From assembly GCA_003529325.1 (NCBI GenBank), contig DPVW01000107.1, forward strand, positions 766 through 9,753: DNA of 8,988 nucleotides, given 5' to 3'. The stretch's first letter is position 1. Every line of letters begins with the position of its first letter. This document shows positions 1 to 7,174 of the stretch, one piece after another. A model generated the notes under the pieces. It was not told the DNA's origin, searched no databases, and saw only the letters and a program-made list of their open reading frames with translations. The stretch comes from Candidatus Latescibacterota bacterium (GTDB taxonomy: Bacteria; Latescibacterota; UBA2968; UBA8231). A program made the translations under genes and the position numbers.

Positions 1-738
1 CGCGCCATCACCGCCGTCGGCACGCGCCTGATCGAGGTCACGACGCATGAGGAGTTGGAGGCGGCGTATTCGGATAAGACGGCGATGTTGTTCCTCTTTG
101 GTGATGCCTCCGATCGGGGCCAGATCACGGTCAAGGAAATGGCGGACAGTGGTCGTGCCCACGGTGTGCCCAGTTTCGTCGATGCCGCCGCCGAGCGTCC
201 GAATGCACCTAACTGGTATCTGCAACAGGGCGTCGATGCCGTCGCCTACAGCGGTGGCAAGTGTATGCGGGGTCCGCAGGCGTCGGGAATGGTGTTGGGT
301 AACAAGAAGCTGCTGCAGGCTGCCTTTGCCAATGGTTCACCCCACGGCTCCATCGGCCGACCCATGAAGGCTGGCAAGGAGGAGATCATGGGTCTGTTGG
401 CGGCGGTCGAACAATGGCTGGTGCGGGACCATGAGGCGGAGGGATGGGAGTGGGACCGGCGTCTGCAGGTGATTGCGGATGGGGTGACCGCCTTCGACAC
501 GGTGAGTACTTCGTTGCGTACACCATACCCGTCCAACATCGCGCCACACATGTCGATCCAGTGGGATGCTGAGAGGCTGGGTGTGACGGCAGCGCAGGTG
601 CGGGAGCAGCTGTCGGCAGGGGAGCCGCGGATCGAGATGTCGGGTGGCACAGACGGACTGACCATCAATCCCTACATGATGGAAGAGGGCGAAGAGGTCG
701 CCGTCGCGCGTCGGTTGACAGAGGTGCTGGCAGGCTGA
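1..738 (+). CDS. SelA-like / class V-fold PLP-dependent enzyme, 5' end missing
   Basis: The reading frame is open from base 1 and ends with TGA at 736-738, giving the last 245 residues of a protein whose start lies outside the window. It has the PLP-enzyme pattern of the SelA / D-glucosaminate-6-phosphate ammonia-lyase group. A VDAAAE segment at residues 60-65 supplies the aspartate expected to contact the pyridine nitrogen. SGGKCMRGPQASG follows at 84-96, with Lys87 (codon 259-261) as the likely Schiff-base lysine in the family's S-G-x-K-x-x-x-G-P-Q context. The C-terminal small domain follows, and an SGGTDGLTINPYMM stretch near residues 216-229 matches the usual end of these proteins. The substrate cannot be read from the sequence. 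True SelA (Sec-tRNA synthase) is less likely, because nothing nearby belongs to selenium metabolism. The gene converges on the next one with only 4 bases between stops and is not part of the methylamine operon. Confidence 0.82.
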   Translation, partial: RAITAVGTRLIEVTTHEELEAAYSDKTAMLFLFGDASDRGQITVKEMADSGRAHGVPSFVDAAAERPNAPNWYLQQGVDAVAYSGGKCMRGPQASGMVLGNKKLLQAAFANGSPHGSIGRPMKAGKEEIMGLLAAVEQWLVRDHEAEGWEWDRRLQVIADGVTAFDTVSTSLRTPYPSNIAPHMSIQWDAERLGVTAAQVREQLSAGEPRIEMSGGTDGLTINPYMMEEGEEVAVARRLTEVLAG

Positions 739-742
739 CTGC

Positions 743-2023
743 TCAGGTCCTCAGGCTGGAGCCGGCGGTGGTGGCGATGGCGCAGATGCGTTCGTTGCGC
801 CGGTAGTGGGGATCACGGTCGGCGTCGTGACCGCGGTCCGGACTGATGACGACAGCGCGCTGCCCGGCGAGCACGTTGTATGCGGACAGTGCCGTCATGG
901 CCGGCACGCAGGTGTCGAGCAGGCCGAGACAGATGACGGCGGGGCAGTGAATTCTGCGGGCGAAATTCACCGCGTCATAGTAACGGGAGACCTGCCAGAC
1001 GACATCGCTCAGCGGGCCGTGGCCGTCTACGGTAGGTGCGTTGGGATCCCCGCCGTAGTCGTGTTCGTCGGTGGGCACGAAGCGTGGCCAGCCAGCGGGG
1101 CGCCCGAATCTGGGCCCGCCGTGCTCGCACATGGCCGGCACCGCACAGACGACACCGGTCACCCTCGGGTCCAAGCCAGCGCCAACCAGTGACAGGCCGC
1201 CGCCCTGGCTGCGCCCAGTCAGGATCAGCGACTTGCCGTCCCACCGGGGATGGTCGACGAGGTAGTCGAGGGCGCGCAACACGCGCAGATAGGGGGCGCG
1301 GAAGTAGTACTCGTCGCGATCCATGAAGCCGCGCAGGGTGTAACTGGCGAGGGGACCCTTGTTCAGGCGCTCGTATTCTGCGGCGGGCAGTCCGTTGTCG
1401 ACGTCATGGGTGTTGATCGCCATGGCGAGGAAACCCAAAGCCGCTAGATCCGTCACCCATTCACGTGGTACGCTCCAGGCGCCGCCACCGTGATTCTGCA
1501 ACACGAGCACCGCCGGCAGTGGTCCCGAAGAGTCGGTGGGCTGCGCGACGTAGCCGTACACCGCCGAGTTATCGATGTGATCCAGGCGGATACGTTGCAG
1601 GCTGCAGTCGGGATGGCTGGTGGGGGCCTCGGGATCGGGTTCGAGTCGGGGTGCGGCTGGGACCGCCGCCAGAGCCGTCTTCTGTGCCGCCCAGAACTCA
1701 TGAAAATCTTCAGGAGTCGTCGTCGTGGGTGTGATCTGCTCGGGATCGAAGGCGGCGGCGCAGAGCATCGAGAAGGGTTTATTGTGGCGCATGCCGTTGA
1801 CGCGGCAACGCAGAACACCCGGTGCATCGAGTTGCTGGCGGATGGTGACATGGCGCTCGCTGAGGGGCTGGTGCAGTAACACCTTGTGGCCGTCCAGGCT
1901 CAAGCACAACTGCGCGTCGGTCGTGCCTTGCCCGAGGTGGATTTCGAATACGGCGACGTCACCGACGTGATACATCGCGTCCGCGTGGTTTCTCGTGATC
2001 CTGTCCTGCTCGTCAATGGTCAT
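743..2023 (-). CDS. Acetylxylan esterase / cephalosporin-C deacetylase-like alpha/beta hydrolase
   Basis: This 426-residue protein (counted from ATG at 2021-2023) has two parts. Residues 1 to about 95 look like a beta-sandwich domain, with a MYHVGDVAVFEIHL start and strand-rich sequence. Residues 100-426 form an alpha/beta-hydrolase resembling carbohydrate esterase family 7 (AXE1). The nucleophile elbow is GRSQGG with Ser272, the acid is probably Asp370 in LLDTCVP, and the base is His399 in DRGHDAD. The segment with YTLRGFMDRDEYYFRAPYLR resembles the conserved CE7 region before the nucleophile. An HGGG motif near residue 178 would form the oxyanion hole. No signal peptide is seen, so a cytoplasmic enzyme is likely. 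The frame stays open to ATGs at 2087-2089 and 2153-2155. I prefer 2023 because the extra N-terminus is very basic and would overlap the divergent gene, but no clear Shine-Dalgarno supports any of the starts. The actual ester is unknown. Confidence 0.8.
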   Translation of the reverse strand: MTIDEQDRITRNHADAMYHVGDVAVFEIHLGQGTTDAQLCLSLDGHKVLLHQPLSERHVTIRQQLDAPGVLRCRVNGMRHNKPFSMLCAAAFDPEQITPTTTTPEDFHEFWAAQKTALAAVPAAPRLEPDPEAPTSHPDCSLQRIRLDHIDNSAVYGYVAQPTDSSGPLPAVLVLQNHGGGAWSVPREWVTDLAALGFLAMAINTHDVDNGLPAAEYERLNKGPLASYTLRGFMDRDEYYFRAPYLRVLRALDYLVDHPRWDGKSLILTGRSQGGGLSLVGAGLDPRVTGVVCAVPAMCEHGGPRFGRPAGWPRFVPTDEHDYGGDPNAPTVDGHGPLSDVVWQVSRYYDAVNFARRIHCPAVICLGLLDTCVPAMTALSAYNVLAGQRAVVISPDRGHDADRDPHYRRNERICAIATTAGSSLRT

Positions 2024-2050
2024 GCGCAGAGGATAACGAATCCATCGCCG

Positions 2051-2075
2051 CTGGCGAAGCCAGGCCATTGGCTTC
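2051..2075. promoter_or_regulatory. Inverted repeat in the divergent intergenic region, candidate operator
   Basis: GAAGCCA (2056-2062) and TGGCTTC (2069-2075) form a perfect 7-base inverted repeat around a 6-base spacer. A second, overlapping inverted repeat, CTGGC-GAA-GCCAG, occupies 2051-2063. Both lie in the 64-base gap between the divergent esterase and mgdA starts, where a shared operator would be expected. No regulator gene is in the window, and I could not identify convincing -35/-10 boxes. The site could also act as a hairpin in the 5' leader of mgdA. If either gene starts upstream of the chosen codon, the repeat is partly coding and may be chance. Confidence 0.35.
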
Positions 2076-2087
2076 ATCTTACGCTTC

Positions 2088-3320
2088 ATGTCGCTGAAAC
2101 TGCTACGCCAGGGCCTGGGCGAGCGCCCACCACGGATGTGGCACGAGCGCCCCATGAAGGACCACTACGATGTCGTGATCATCGGTGGGGGTGCCCATGG
2201 CCTGGCCTGTGCGTACTACCTGGCGCGGGACCACGGGATCACCGATGTCGCCGTTATCGACAAGAGTTATATCGGCGCCGGCGGTTCGGGCCGCAACACG
2301 GCGATTATCCGCTCCAACTATCTGACACGTGAAGGGGTGCAGTTCTACGATGCCAGTGTCAAGCTCTACGAAGGCCTGGCACAGGAGTTGGATTTTAACG
2401 TCATGTTCAGCCAGCGGGGTCACCTGACGCTGGCTCACAATGACGGCTCCGTGCGCACCATGCGGCGTCGAGCGGAGGTCAACAAACTAGAGGGCGTGGA
2501 CTCGCGTCTCGTTTTTCCCGACGAACTGGCCCGCATCTGCCCGCAACTCGATCTCAGCGAACATCCACGCTTCCCGATCCTTGCGGCATTGTATCACCCC
2601 CCGGGTGGCATCATCCGTCACGATGCCGTCGTCTGGGGATACGCCCGCGGTGCCGATCAGCGTGGCGTCGACATTCATCAGTATACGGAGGTCACGGGGA
2701 TCGATGTCGCCAATGGCGCCGTCACCGGTGTGCGTACTACCAAAGGCAATCTGTCTGCAGGTGTCGTATTGTCCGCCACCGCCGGTTGGGCGTCGAATGT
2801 GGCGGCCATGGTCGATCTGGAACTGCCACTCGACACCTTTCCGCTGCAGGCGTGTGTGACGGAACCGTTGAAACCATTTCTCGACGTCGTCGTCGTCTCC
2901 GGTAGTCTGCACGTCTATGTCAGCCAGTCCGACCGCGGCGAACTCGTGATGGGTGCAAGTGTCGACCCCTTCACCTCCTATTCGATGGCGGGGAGTCTCG
3001 ACTTTCTGGAGGGACTCTCCGGCCACGTGCTCGAACTGTTTCCATTTCTGTCGAAGGCCCGCATTCTGCGCCAGTGGGCGGGTCTATGCGAGATGCCGCC
3101 GGATTTCAGTCCGCTCATGGGGTTTACGCCGGTGGACAATTTTCTGCTCGACGCCGGTTGGGGGACCTACGGTTTCAAGGCGTCGCCGATCTGTGGCAAG
3201 ACGATGGCCGAGTTGATCGCCACGCGCCAGACGCCAGAGTTGCTGCATCCTTTCCGACTGACGCGATTTGCCGAGTACGACCAGGTGGGCGAAAAGGGTG
3301 CCGCCTCGGTGGGACACTAG
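2088..3320 (+). CDS. mgdA: N-methylglutamate dehydrogenase subunit A, sarcosine oxidase beta (SoxB)-like FAD enzyme
   Basis: This is the catalytic flavoprotein subunit of a heterotetrameric sarcosine-oxidase-type enzyme. It oxidises the N-methyl group of a secondary amino acid, here probably N-methylglutamate. It is 410 residues long, normal for SoxB. The Rossmann FAD-binding motif YDVVIIGGGAHGLACAYYLA starts at residue 27 (GxGxxG at 33-38), followed by SGRNTAIIRSNYL at 67-79. RHDAVVW at 177-183 contains His178, which aligns from memory with the beta-subunit histidine that covalently holds FMN in sarcosine oxidase. LHVYVSQ (274-280), GELVMGA (284-290) and WGTYGFKASP (358-367) are family signatures. 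I chose ATG 2088 because SoxB proteins carry about 25 residues before YDVV, and MWHERPMKDHYDVV resembles the family's W-x4-P-x-K-x-x-YDVV lead-in. No good Shine-Dalgarno is seen here, and ATG 2136 or 2154 remain possible. It is the first gene of the operon, with mgdB 4 bases downstream. Sarcosine oxidase is the alternative function. Confidence 0.88.
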   Translation: MSLKLLRQGLGERPPRMWHERPMKDHYDVVIIGGGAHGLACAYYLARDHGITDVAVIDKSYIGAGGSGRNTAIIRSNYLTREGVQFYDASVKLYEGLAQELDFNVMFSQRGHLTLAHNDGSVRTMRRRAEVNKLEGVDSRLVFPDELARICPQLDLSEHPRFPILAALYHPPGGIIRHDAVVWGYARGADQRGVDIHQYTEVTGIDVANGAVTGVRTTKGNLSAGVVLSATAGWASNVAAMVDLELPLDTFPLQACVTEPLKPFLDVVVVSGSLHVYVSQSDRGELVMGASVDPFTSYSMAGSLDFLEGLSGHVLELFPFLSKARILRQWAGLCEMPPDFSPLMGFTPVDNFLLDAGWGTYGFKASPICGKTMAELIATRQTPELLHPFRLTRFAEYDQVGEKGAASVGH

Positions 3321-3324
3321 GATC

Positions 3325-3618
3325 ATGCTACGCCTCGACTGCCCCAACTGTGGCCAGCGCAACAGTGCGGAGTTTCGTTATGGTGGTGAATATGACCCCA
3401 GGCCCGAAGCCACGACACAGACTGCAGAAGAAGACTGGATTCGATATCTCTACCAACGACGAAATGTGATGGGTTTGCAGATAGAATGGTGGTATCACCG
3501 GGCCGGCTGTGGGCTCTGGTTCCTCGTTGAGCGGGACCGGCGCAGCAACGAAGTGGCGCGGACCTGGCGTTGGCAGTCGGCGGGCGCCGAGAAGGCGACG
3601 GGGGAGATCGAGTCGTGA
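3325..3618 (+). CDS. mgdB: N-methylglutamate dehydrogenase subunit B, sarcosine oxidase delta (SoxD)-like zinc protein
   Basis: This small 97-residue protein has the length and pattern of SoxD, the zinc-binding delta subunit that packs against the alpha subunit in the tetramer. Cys6 and Cys9 in LDCPNCG, plus His58 and Cys62 in EWWYHRAGCGLWF, are the four expected zinc ligands, at nearly the same spacing as in characterised delta subunits. The E-F-x-Y-G-G-E motif at residues 16-22 is also typical. It has no catalytic role of its own. The start ATG lies 4 bases after the mgdA stop, with AGGA (3319-3322) and GGGA (3311-3314) as weak ribosome-binding candidates. An in-frame ATG at 3268 would overlap mgdA and lacks family support. 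The gene ends in TGA overlapping the GTG start of mgdC, so the two are probably translationally coupled. Confidence 0.9.
   Translation: MLRLDCPNCGQRNSAEFRYGGEYDPRPEATTQTAEEDWIRYLYQRRNVMGLQIEWWYHRAGCGLWFLVERDRRSNEVARTWRWQSAGAEKATGEIES
3600..3606 (+). promoter_or_regulatory. Ribosome binding site deciding the GTG start of mgdC
   Basis: GGGGGAG lies inside the 3' end of mgdB, 8 bases before GTG 3615. The frame stays open upstream to an ATG-type start at 3570, but only GTG 3615 has this spacing. Starting there also gives the four-base GTGA overlap with the mgdB stop, which fits the close packing of the operon. Confidence 0.65.
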
Positions 3619-6479
3619 ATGGCCGTCGAGTGGATGCACGCCCTGGTGAGGTGCTCGATCGCGGGCGCAGCCTGCAGTTCCAATTCAACGGACGCAGCTA
3701 CGAAGGATATGTCGGCGATACCGTGGCTTCGGCACTGACGGCGGCGGGTGTCGAACTCATCAGCCGCTCGTTTAAATACCACCGCCCTCGTGGTCTGCTG
3801 TGTTGTGCCGGCCACTGTCCGAATTGTCTGGTGCAGATCGGCGACGAACCGAGTGTGCGTGCCTGTAGACGGCCGCTGGAAGAGGGCATGGTGGTTGAAC
3901 CACAGAACTGCTGGCCTTCCCTCGACCGCGATGTGCTCTCCCTTACCGAGCGTGCATCCCGTTTCATGCCCGTCGGTTTCTATTACAAGACATTCCACCG
4001 GCCGAAGGTTTTGTGGCCGGCTTTCGAACATGTGCTGCGCAACGCCGCCGGACTTGGTGTCATCGATGAGAACACCCCCGAGGGGGAGTTCGACAAACAG
4101 TACATGCACGCCGATGTCGTCGTCGTCGGTGGGGGCCCCGCCGGTCTGGCTGCTGCGGTCGCCGCCGCCGATGGTGGCGCCCGTGTGCTGGTCGTCGATG
4201 AAAATCCGCAACTTGGCGGCCATCTGCGTCACAGCCGTGCCGACGCTGCTAGCAGCCAACGCGTCACCGACTGCAAGGCGAGGTTGCAGCAGGCAGGGGC
4301 GACGATCCTTACCGACACCGCCATCGTCGGCTGGTATCAGGATCACTGGCTGTCGGCGGTGCGTGGCAACCGGCTGTTCAAGATTCGCGCCGGCGCCGTC
4401 GTCGTCGCCAGTGGCGCTTTCGAAGCGCCCCCGGTGTTTGCCGGCAACGATCTGCCAGGCGTGTTACTGGGCACGGCGGTGCAACGGCTGCTTCATCTCT
4501 ACGGCACGATCCCCGGACAACGGGGTGTCGTCGTGACGGCAAACGACACCGGTTGGGCCGTGGCGACAGACCTGCTCGCCGCAGGTGTAGAACTCGGCGC
4601 CGTCGTCGATGAGCGGGCAGACCCACCTGCCGGCGTTGACGCCGAGGCGGTCAAGGCAGCAGGAGTACAGGTGCTGGCGGGGTATACGATCGCCGCCGCC
4701 CGGGGCAAGGGCGGCGTAGCAGAGGTGTCGGTGGTACCGGTGGACGGCTCCGCAGGTGAGCAGCGCATCCGTTGTGAGTTCGTCGCCCTCAGCACCACGT
4801 GGATTCCCTCCGCCGAACTGGCGTCGATGGCTGGTGCTCGCAGCCGCTACGACGACGAGCTCGCCGAGATGCGTCACGACGATCTACCCGAAGGTCTGTT
4901 CCTCGCCGGTCGTGCAGCCGGTCCGTGTACGCCTGAGCAGGAGTGGACTCAGGGCGCCAGCGCCGGTGCCGCCGCCGCGGGCAATGGCAGCGACGCTGGG
5001 GCCGTCGATTCTACGGTGCAGGCTCTGCCACGTTGCTCCAAGCTGGTTGCCGCCCCTGGAGGTGATGGCGACAAACGGTTCGTCTGTTTCTGCGAGGACG
5101 TAACGGATGTCGACATCGACACGGCCATCGCCGAAGGCTTCGACCGCATCGAATTGCTCAAGCGCTACAGTACGATCGGCATGGGTCCCTGCCAGGGACG
5201 GATGTGCGGGCTCAATGGCATCCGGTTGTGCGCGCGAGCGACGGGAAAGAGTGTGCAGGAGACGGGGCGGACGACGGGGCGGCCACCGGTGACGCCCGTC
5301 TCCCTCGGGGTGTTGGCAGGGCAGAAGATGGATCCAGTGCAACTGTCGGCGGTACACGACTGGCATGTCGAACAAGGGGCCAGCATGATGGTCGCCGGCC
5401 CGTGGCTGAGACCGGAACACTACGGTGACCCCGCTGCCGAGGTCGGCGCTGTGCGCGACGCCGTGGGTCTCATCGACGTCAGTCCCCTCGGCAAGCTGCA
5501 ACTGACCGGGCCCGGAGTGGCTGCCATGCTCGAGCGTCTGTATGTCAACCAGTGGCAGAATCTGCGTCGTGGGCGTGTCCGTTACGGGATCATGTGCAAC
5601 GACGAGGGTGTCGTGCTCGATGACGGCGTCTGTGCCCGCCTGGGGGAAAAGGAGTGGTATGTGTCGACGACGTCCACCGGCGCCAGTGGTGCACTCGAAT
5701 GGATGGAATGGTGGCGCCAGTCGGGTTGGGGTGAGGGCGTGCACATCACCGATCTGACCGAGACCCACGCTGCCTTCAACCTTGCGGGCCCGAGAGCCAG
5801 GGAGTTGCTGCAGACGTTGACGTCGCGAGATTTAAGCAACGAGAAATTTCCCTACATGCGGGCCCGACGGGCGACGGTCGCCGATGTGCCCTGCTTGCTG
5901 CTGCGCATCGGCTTCACCGGGGAACTCGCCTACGAGATACACTGTCCCGCAGGTTATGGCAGGTATCTGTGGGACACCCTCATCGACGCGGGGGACGCGT
6001 ACGGATTGCGGCCATTCGGTGTCGAGGCGCAGCGCATCCTGCGTCTTGAGAAAGCGCACTTCATCGTCGGTCAGGATACCGATGCGTTGACCGATCCGAT
6101 CTCCGCCGATGCCGCCTGGGCGGTGCAGCTGGACAAGGAGTGTGACTTTCTCGGACGGCGGGCGCTGACGAGGATCTCAGAGCAGGGACCGAAACAACGA
6201 CTGGTGGGTTTTCGTACCGGTCGCCGTGCCGATTCGATCGTGGAGGGTTTGCAGATCGTCGACAAGGATGGCGGCAAAGAACCAGAGATCATCGGTTGGG
6301 TCTCCTCCTGTCGATTTTCACCGACCCAACAGGAAACCCTCGGCCTGTGCTGGCTGCCGACGGAGCTCGCGGCGCAGGCGGAAGCGCCCTTCCATATATA
6401 TGCGGAAGGTCGACTGGAGGAGGCACGTGTCCATCACGGTCCATTCTACGATCCGGAAGGTGCGCGGTTGCGCGGCTGA
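3615..6479 (+). CDS. mgdC: N-methylglutamate dehydrogenase subunit C, sarcosine oxidase alpha (SoxA)-like, with two Fe-S cysteine sets
   Basis: At 954 residues this is the large subunit of the sarcosine-oxidase-type tetramer. Residues 15-100 form a ferredoxin-like (Fer2_4) domain with Cys63 (and Cys64), Cys68, Cys71 and Cys84 in the pattern C-x4-C-x2-C-x12-C, enough for a [2Fe-2S] cluster. Residues 165 to about 470 are a pyridine-nucleotide/FAD-type fold; ADVVVVGGGPAG begins at 166. A second dinucleotide-binding half follows near GVVVTANDTGWAVA, without a classical GxGxxG. Residues 488-560 are a BFD-like [2Fe-2S] domain with Cys491, Cys493, Cys526 and Cys531 (C-x-C, then GPCQGRMC). Residues about 575-954 are a GcvT-type folate domain, expected to capture the methyl-derived C1 unit on tetrahydrofolate. 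The start is GTG, overlapping the mgdB stop, with a good Shine-Dalgarno. The stop overlaps the mgdD start (TGATG). Both cysteine sets are, as I recall, missing from classical SoxA. Sarcosine oxidase or another secondary amine dehydrogenase are alternatives. Confidence 0.9.
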   Translation: MNGRRVDARPGEVLDRGRSLQFQFNGRSYEGYVGDTVASALTAAGVELISRSFKYHRPRGLLCCAGHCPNCLVQIGDEPSVRACRRPLEEGMVVEPQNCWPSLDRDVLSLTERASRFMPVGFYYKTFHRPKVLWPAFEHVLRNAAGLGVIDENTPEGEFDKQYMHADVVVVGGGPAGLAAAVAAADGGARVLVVDENPQLGGHLRHSRADAASSQRVTDCKARLQQAGATILTDTAIVGWYQDHWLSAVRGNRLFKIRAGAVVVASGAFEAPPVFAGNDLPGVLLGTAVQRLLHLYGTIPGQRGVVVTANDTGWAVATDLLAAGVELGAVVDERADPPAGVDAEAVKAAGVQVLAGYTIAAARGKGGVAEVSVVPVDGSAGEQRIRCEFVALSTTWIPSAELASMAGARSRYDDELAEMRHDDLPEGLFLAGRAAGPCTPEQEWTQGASAGAAAAGNGSDAGAVDSTVQALPRCSKLVAAPGGDGDKRFVCFCEDVTDVDIDTAIAEGFDRIELLKRYSTIGMGPCQGRMCGLNGIRLCARATGKSVQETGRTTGRPPVTPVSLGVLAGQKMDPVQLSAVHDWHVEQGASMMVAGPWLRPEHYGDPAAEVGAVRDAVGLIDVSPLGKLQLTGPGVAAMLERLYVNQWQNLRRGRVRYGIMCNDEGVVLDDGVCARLGEKEWYVSTTSTGASGALEWMEWWRQSGWGEGVHITDLTETHAAFNLAGPRARELLQTLTSRDLSNEKFPYMRARRATVADVPCLLLRIGFTGELAYEIHCPAGYGRYLWDTLIDAGDAYGLRPFGVEAQRILRLEKAHFIVGQDTDALTDPISADAAWAVQLDKECDFLGRRALTRISEQGPKQRLVGFRTGRRADSIVEGLQIVDKDGGKEPEIIGWVSSCRFSPTQQETLGLCWLPTELAAQAEAPFHIYAEGRLEEARVHHGPFYDPEGARLRG

Positions 6480-7162
6480 TGGCGACTCCTTTCCTCAGTT
6501 CGCCGCTGGAGCGGACGTGGACGCTGCTGGGCGCGACGATGGCGCAGCTCGACGGGGGCTGGCGGATACCGGCTTCCTTTGCTGGCTCTGAGCTGGAGTT
6601 GCGGGCGGCGCGTCAGGCGGTCGTGCTCGGCGATGACACGGCACGCGGCAAGATTCGTCTCCAGGGAGATGCCGTCGCCCAGGTCGTTCGCCAGACTCTG
6701 GGTGACGCACCGGATGAAGTCGGCGTGGTCGCCCACGCGGGTGCCACCGAAATCACCCGCCTGCGTCCGGATCTGTGCCATGTGGGCACGCCGGCAGAAG
6801 TGCACGCTGAGACGCTCGCGGCTTTGCAGTCGACCAGCCGCGACGTGCCGCTGACCATCACAGACGTCACCCACGGCCGCTTCGAATTGCGCCTGGTGGG
6901 ACCGGCGGCGCCGACGCTGCTGAGCAAGGTATGCGGTCTCGACTTCGATCCGACCGTATTTTCTGCAGATCAGGCGCGAGAGACGAGTGTTGCCAAGACC
7001 CATCAACTGCTGATTCGCGTCGACGCGGGAAAGCTACCGGCGTATCGGCTGCTCGGTGGTCGTGCCCTGGGCGCTTACGTATGGGATACGCTGATGGTGG
7101 CCGGCAGAGATCTGGGTATTGCACCCATCGGACACGCCGCATTGCAGACTCTGGACGGGTGA
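6479..7162 (+). CDS. mgdD: N-methylglutamate dehydrogenase subunit D, sarcosine oxidase gamma (SoxG)-like
   Basis: This 227-residue protein occupies the SoxG position and has its length. SoxG is a GcvT/YgfZ-fold gamma subunit, needed for the tetramer but without a known active site. The first 20 residues (MATPFLSSPLERTW) begin with the Ser-Pro-Leu segment common in gamma subunits. The region ITDVTHGRFELRLVGPAAPTL from residue 127 is the conserved core, where the fold makes its first folate-type strand pair. It is followed by a Leu-Leu-x-Lys-x-Cys-Gly-Leu-Asp element at 148-155 and by YRLLGGRALGAYVWDTLMVAG near the C-terminus. Sequence identity in this subunit is always low, so the call leans partly on gene order. 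Start ATG 6479 shares its A with the mgdC stop (TGATG). Its own ribosome site is weak, suggesting translation by re-initiation. mgsA starts 12 bases after its stop. Confidence 0.82.
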   Translation: MATPFLSSPLERTWTLLGATMAQLDGGWRIPASFAGSELELRAARQAVVLGDDTARGKIRLQGDAVAQVVRQTLGDAPDEVGVVAHAGATEITRLRPDLCHVGTPAEVHAETLAALQSTSRDVPLTITDVTHGRFELRLVGPAAPTLLSKVCGLDFDPTVFSADQARETSVAKTHQLLIRVDAGKLPAYRLLGGRALGAYVWDTLMVAGRDLGIAPIGHAALQTLDG

Positions 7163-7174
7163 GGATCGAACTTT

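Noticed and set aside
725..765. Possible bidirectional terminator between the convergent genes
   Set aside because: Only a short direct repeat of CAGGCTG (731-737 and 752-758) is present; no stable hairpin with a T-run is visible on either strand.
2024..2155. Longer N-terminus for the esterase, starting at 2089 or 2155
   Set aside because: The added residues are strongly basic and unlike a domain or signal peptide. They would overlap the divergent mgdA start, and no better ribosome site is found.
2882..2898. Runs of GTC/CGT triplets, also near 4117-4128, 4397-4409 and 8387-8394
   Set aside because: They encode Val/Asp-rich beta strands in frame and reflect preferred codons (GTC, GCC, GAC); they are not microsatellites with an independent role.
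3570..3614. Longer N-terminus for mgdC starting at 3570
   Set aside because: It would overlap mgdB by about 50 bases with no ribosome site, and the added residues are Gly/Arg-rich. GTG 3615 has GGGGGAG at 8 bases and a GTGA overlap.
3495..4346. Long minus-strand open frame (283 codons) opposite mgdC
   Set aside because: It lies antisense to the well-supported mgdB/mgdC genes, has no recognisable domain, and long opposite-strand frames are common in high-GC coding DNA.
4884..5768. Long minus-strand open frame (294 codons) opposite mgdC
   Set aside because: It is antisense to the conserved BFD-like and GcvT regions of mgdC and is rich in Arg/His/Pro, without family motifs.
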